Below, one piece after another: positions 62,064 through 64,000 of a stretch of DNA of 64,000 nucleotides. The stretch lies in NCBI RefSeq assembly GCF_019703515.2, contig NC_059348.1:28174156-28238155 (forward strand), in the 5' to 3' direction. Each line of letters begins with the position of its first letter. Positions within the stretch are counted from its first letter, which is position 1. Source of the DNA: Myxocyprinus asiaticus. Its lineage: Eukaryota > Chordata > Actinopteri > Cypriniformes > Catostomidae. The notes beneath the pieces were generated by a model. The model made no database searches. It was not told the DNA's origin and worked only from the letters and a program-made list of their open reading frames with translations. A program made the position numbers and the translations under genes.

Positions 62064-63196
62064 GGAAACCACATTTCGTTTTTCTCTATAGCCCTGCAAT
62101 GTTTTAAAATTGCAATAAACCATTTTTCTGAACAAAATGACAAGATGCTGAAAGCTCCTTTACCATCTGTAAAGCCAAGTAAATCCTACTAGAATACTTA
62201 AGAAATGGCTAAAAAACGAAGCGCCCCTCAAAATGAAAAGGAAATAAAAATGTTGCCCACCCATGAACATCAACAGGAAAAGCAGAAGTGTGATAGCAGT
62301 GTTCCTGTAAAACCACTAGCACAAAAAGAGGGGTACCGTGCTGATCTCATGATCCAGTTCACTGATTCATATGTGTGGAATTACAGAGCTCGTCAGCTTT
62401 GAAAATATTATATAACTTCATATATATAACTTTCCAAACTCCTCTATAACAACTCATGAAACCCTGAATTCAGAGTGACTATAGAAACATAATAGTCACA
62501 TAAACCTGGAAAGAAACAAGCTGTTCAGTGATAAATCACTATCATGGTCCACTGTGACGTAACTACTGTGAGAGGTAAAACAATCATGTGGACTTGTGGA
62601 AAACCCAATGAACTACAATTTTTATTCCAGTGGAAATTCCAGGCTGCAGTAATGAAAGCAAGATCTACACAGATCATAACTGTTGTGACTTTATGACTTG
62701 ACTCAAGGACAGGGCTTGAGGCACTGTGTCCTGTCTGCTTTTGTTTCATTTCCTCTGACAGCCAGAATAATGGCCGCTCAGCTTTCCAGTCAATTTCCCA
62801 GTTTTCCACATGTGGAAAAACATTAAAAAAAAAATAATAATAATAAAAAAAAAAAAAAAAAGCCCCTGGCAAGCACCTAAGAAAGCTTAGACCTTGGTAC
62901 CACCAGTCCACATCAAAACATGAGCAATTGCTGTAATTTTTATGTGCAATAACTTGTTGTTTCCACACATTGTACATTACCTAACTGTGAAACAGCTAGT
63001 TTTGAATATACACTATACTGTATATATAAAATTTGTATTTATTGTCTGTAATTTATTGTAGTACATAGCACTTGCTGTATGATTGTTATATGTCTGCACT
63101 GTATTTTTATTTTTATTTTATTTTTTAATTTTTTTTAAGGAAACCACATTTCGTTTTTCTATGTAGCCCTGCAATGTTTTAAAAATTACAATAAAC
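62064..63196. repeat. Pair of 60-bp direct repeats
   Basis: AGGAAACCACATTTCGTTTT followed by CTATAGCCCTGCAATGTTTT lies at 62063-62120. It recurs at 63137-63196 with a few changes (CTATGTAGCCC). Both copies end in an AATAAACC motif. They bracket about 1 kb of non-coding sequence that includes a poly-A run at about 62843. They could be 3' tails of two retroposed copies of one repeat. Confidence 0.6.
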
Positions 63197-64000
63197 CTGA
63201 CTTTGACTTTAAAACGGGCTTGGAAAGAAGGGTCAGTAGCCAGACTGTCATGAAGTCTTAGAGTGGACTTGTAATGTAATGAAATGAGTAAAGTCATGAT
63301 TTGCAATGAGTTTAAAATTCGTCTGCATATGTCTTACAAAGATGGTTTCACATGTGGCTTATTTTCCCATGAAATGCATCAGAATGTTTCAATTAGACCT
63401 AATTTTGTTGTCATCTGTCCTCTATATTGTATGAGTTCTCTCGCTCAGCCCAGGTTTTCATAAAGCTGAGTGTGATTATCAATGTAATGTGACCCGTGGC
63501 AAGCTACTTTCTCGTATCCATGACAGGAACCAAGCAAACACAGCCAAATCACCCCGCCTTTGTTTCTGTTCGGCTGAGCTCAATCCACCAATGACATCAT
63601 AAGACAAACAGCCTCATCACAAACAGATATGGCTTCCAAGAACTGTCAGCAAAGGTATCGCTGTTAATTCTCAGCACAATGCAATGCATGCATCCACACA
63701 AATAAAACTAGTGATGAACTTGAGCATGTGTTTCTCATCTCTTTTGACCTCACAACTGTTTTATCATTTTCTTTCTCATTTTAACACACAATATATTTTG
63801 TTTTGTGACCAATTTTCCGCAACATATTTTCTGAATGCAAAATCACACAGATAAAACTTGAGTATAGAACATGACATTTTCCCTTTGTGCTGGAATTGGT
63901 CACACACCCCATTTGGTATACAATAGCCCTTCTGAACTTCCATGGCATACTAATGCACACAGAGAGAAAGAGAGAGCAAGAATGAGAAAGAGAGTTGGCA
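63197..64000. other. Right-edge sequence, probable nck1 intron
   Basis: No exon recognised. Ends with a GA-rich run (AGAGAGAAAGAGAGAG) near 63961. Confidence 0.4.

Noticed and set aside
62205..62402. 65-codon ORF starting MAKKRSAPQNEK
   Set aside because: No domain, no splice or promoter support, and it lies in an nck1 intron beside repeat fragments. Length is within chance expectation.

Overview
This is vertebrate nuclear DNA, almost certainly from a teleost and probably a cyprinid. It is AT-rich, its genes have introns with GT-AG splice sites, and most of the rest is fish-type DNA transposons, fold-back MITEs and one tRNA-derived SINE. No bacterial, phage, CRISPR or organellar feature was seen.

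Six host genes can be read. From the left: the 3' coding exons of a rab3a-like gene (+, 2179-3610); a divergent three-exon ZIC-family zinc-finger gene (+, 7476-8943); an angiotensin II type 1 receptor gene with one coding exon (+, 21913-22992), with a likely promoter and non-coding first exon near 20.2 kb; a complete seven-exon glycogenin-1 gene (+, 27838-39463); a decayed hltf pseudogene (-, about 40.65-56.1 kb); and the last two coding exons of nck1 (-, 58538-60295). From the ZIC gene rightwards the gene content matches the human 3q22-q24 neighbourhood (ZIC1/ZIC4, AGTR1, GYG1, HLTF, NCK1). The rab3a gene at the left edge is not part of that human block.

The spaces between genes are dense with mobile elements. 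They include several hAT-like elements with 8-bp target-site duplications, an apparently intact Tc1 element with a 342-codon transposase and near-identical long inverted repeats, an older Tc1 copy with two nonsense codons, Tc1-type MITEs, two related MITEs in opposite orientation on either side of gyg1, a fold-back family starting AAAGGGATAGTTCACCC at six or more sites, a dead non-LTR retrotransposon inside the large gyg1 intron, and an LTR-like relic carrying a 30-bp minisatellite.

The main observations for follow-up are the hltf pseudogene, the young Tc1 element, and the fast-evolving ZIC paralogue. The hltf pseudogene has nonsense codons, frameshifts, a lost RING cysteine and no recognisable central helicase exons, although its neighbours gyg1 and nck1 look intact. 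No wholly new biological system was found.
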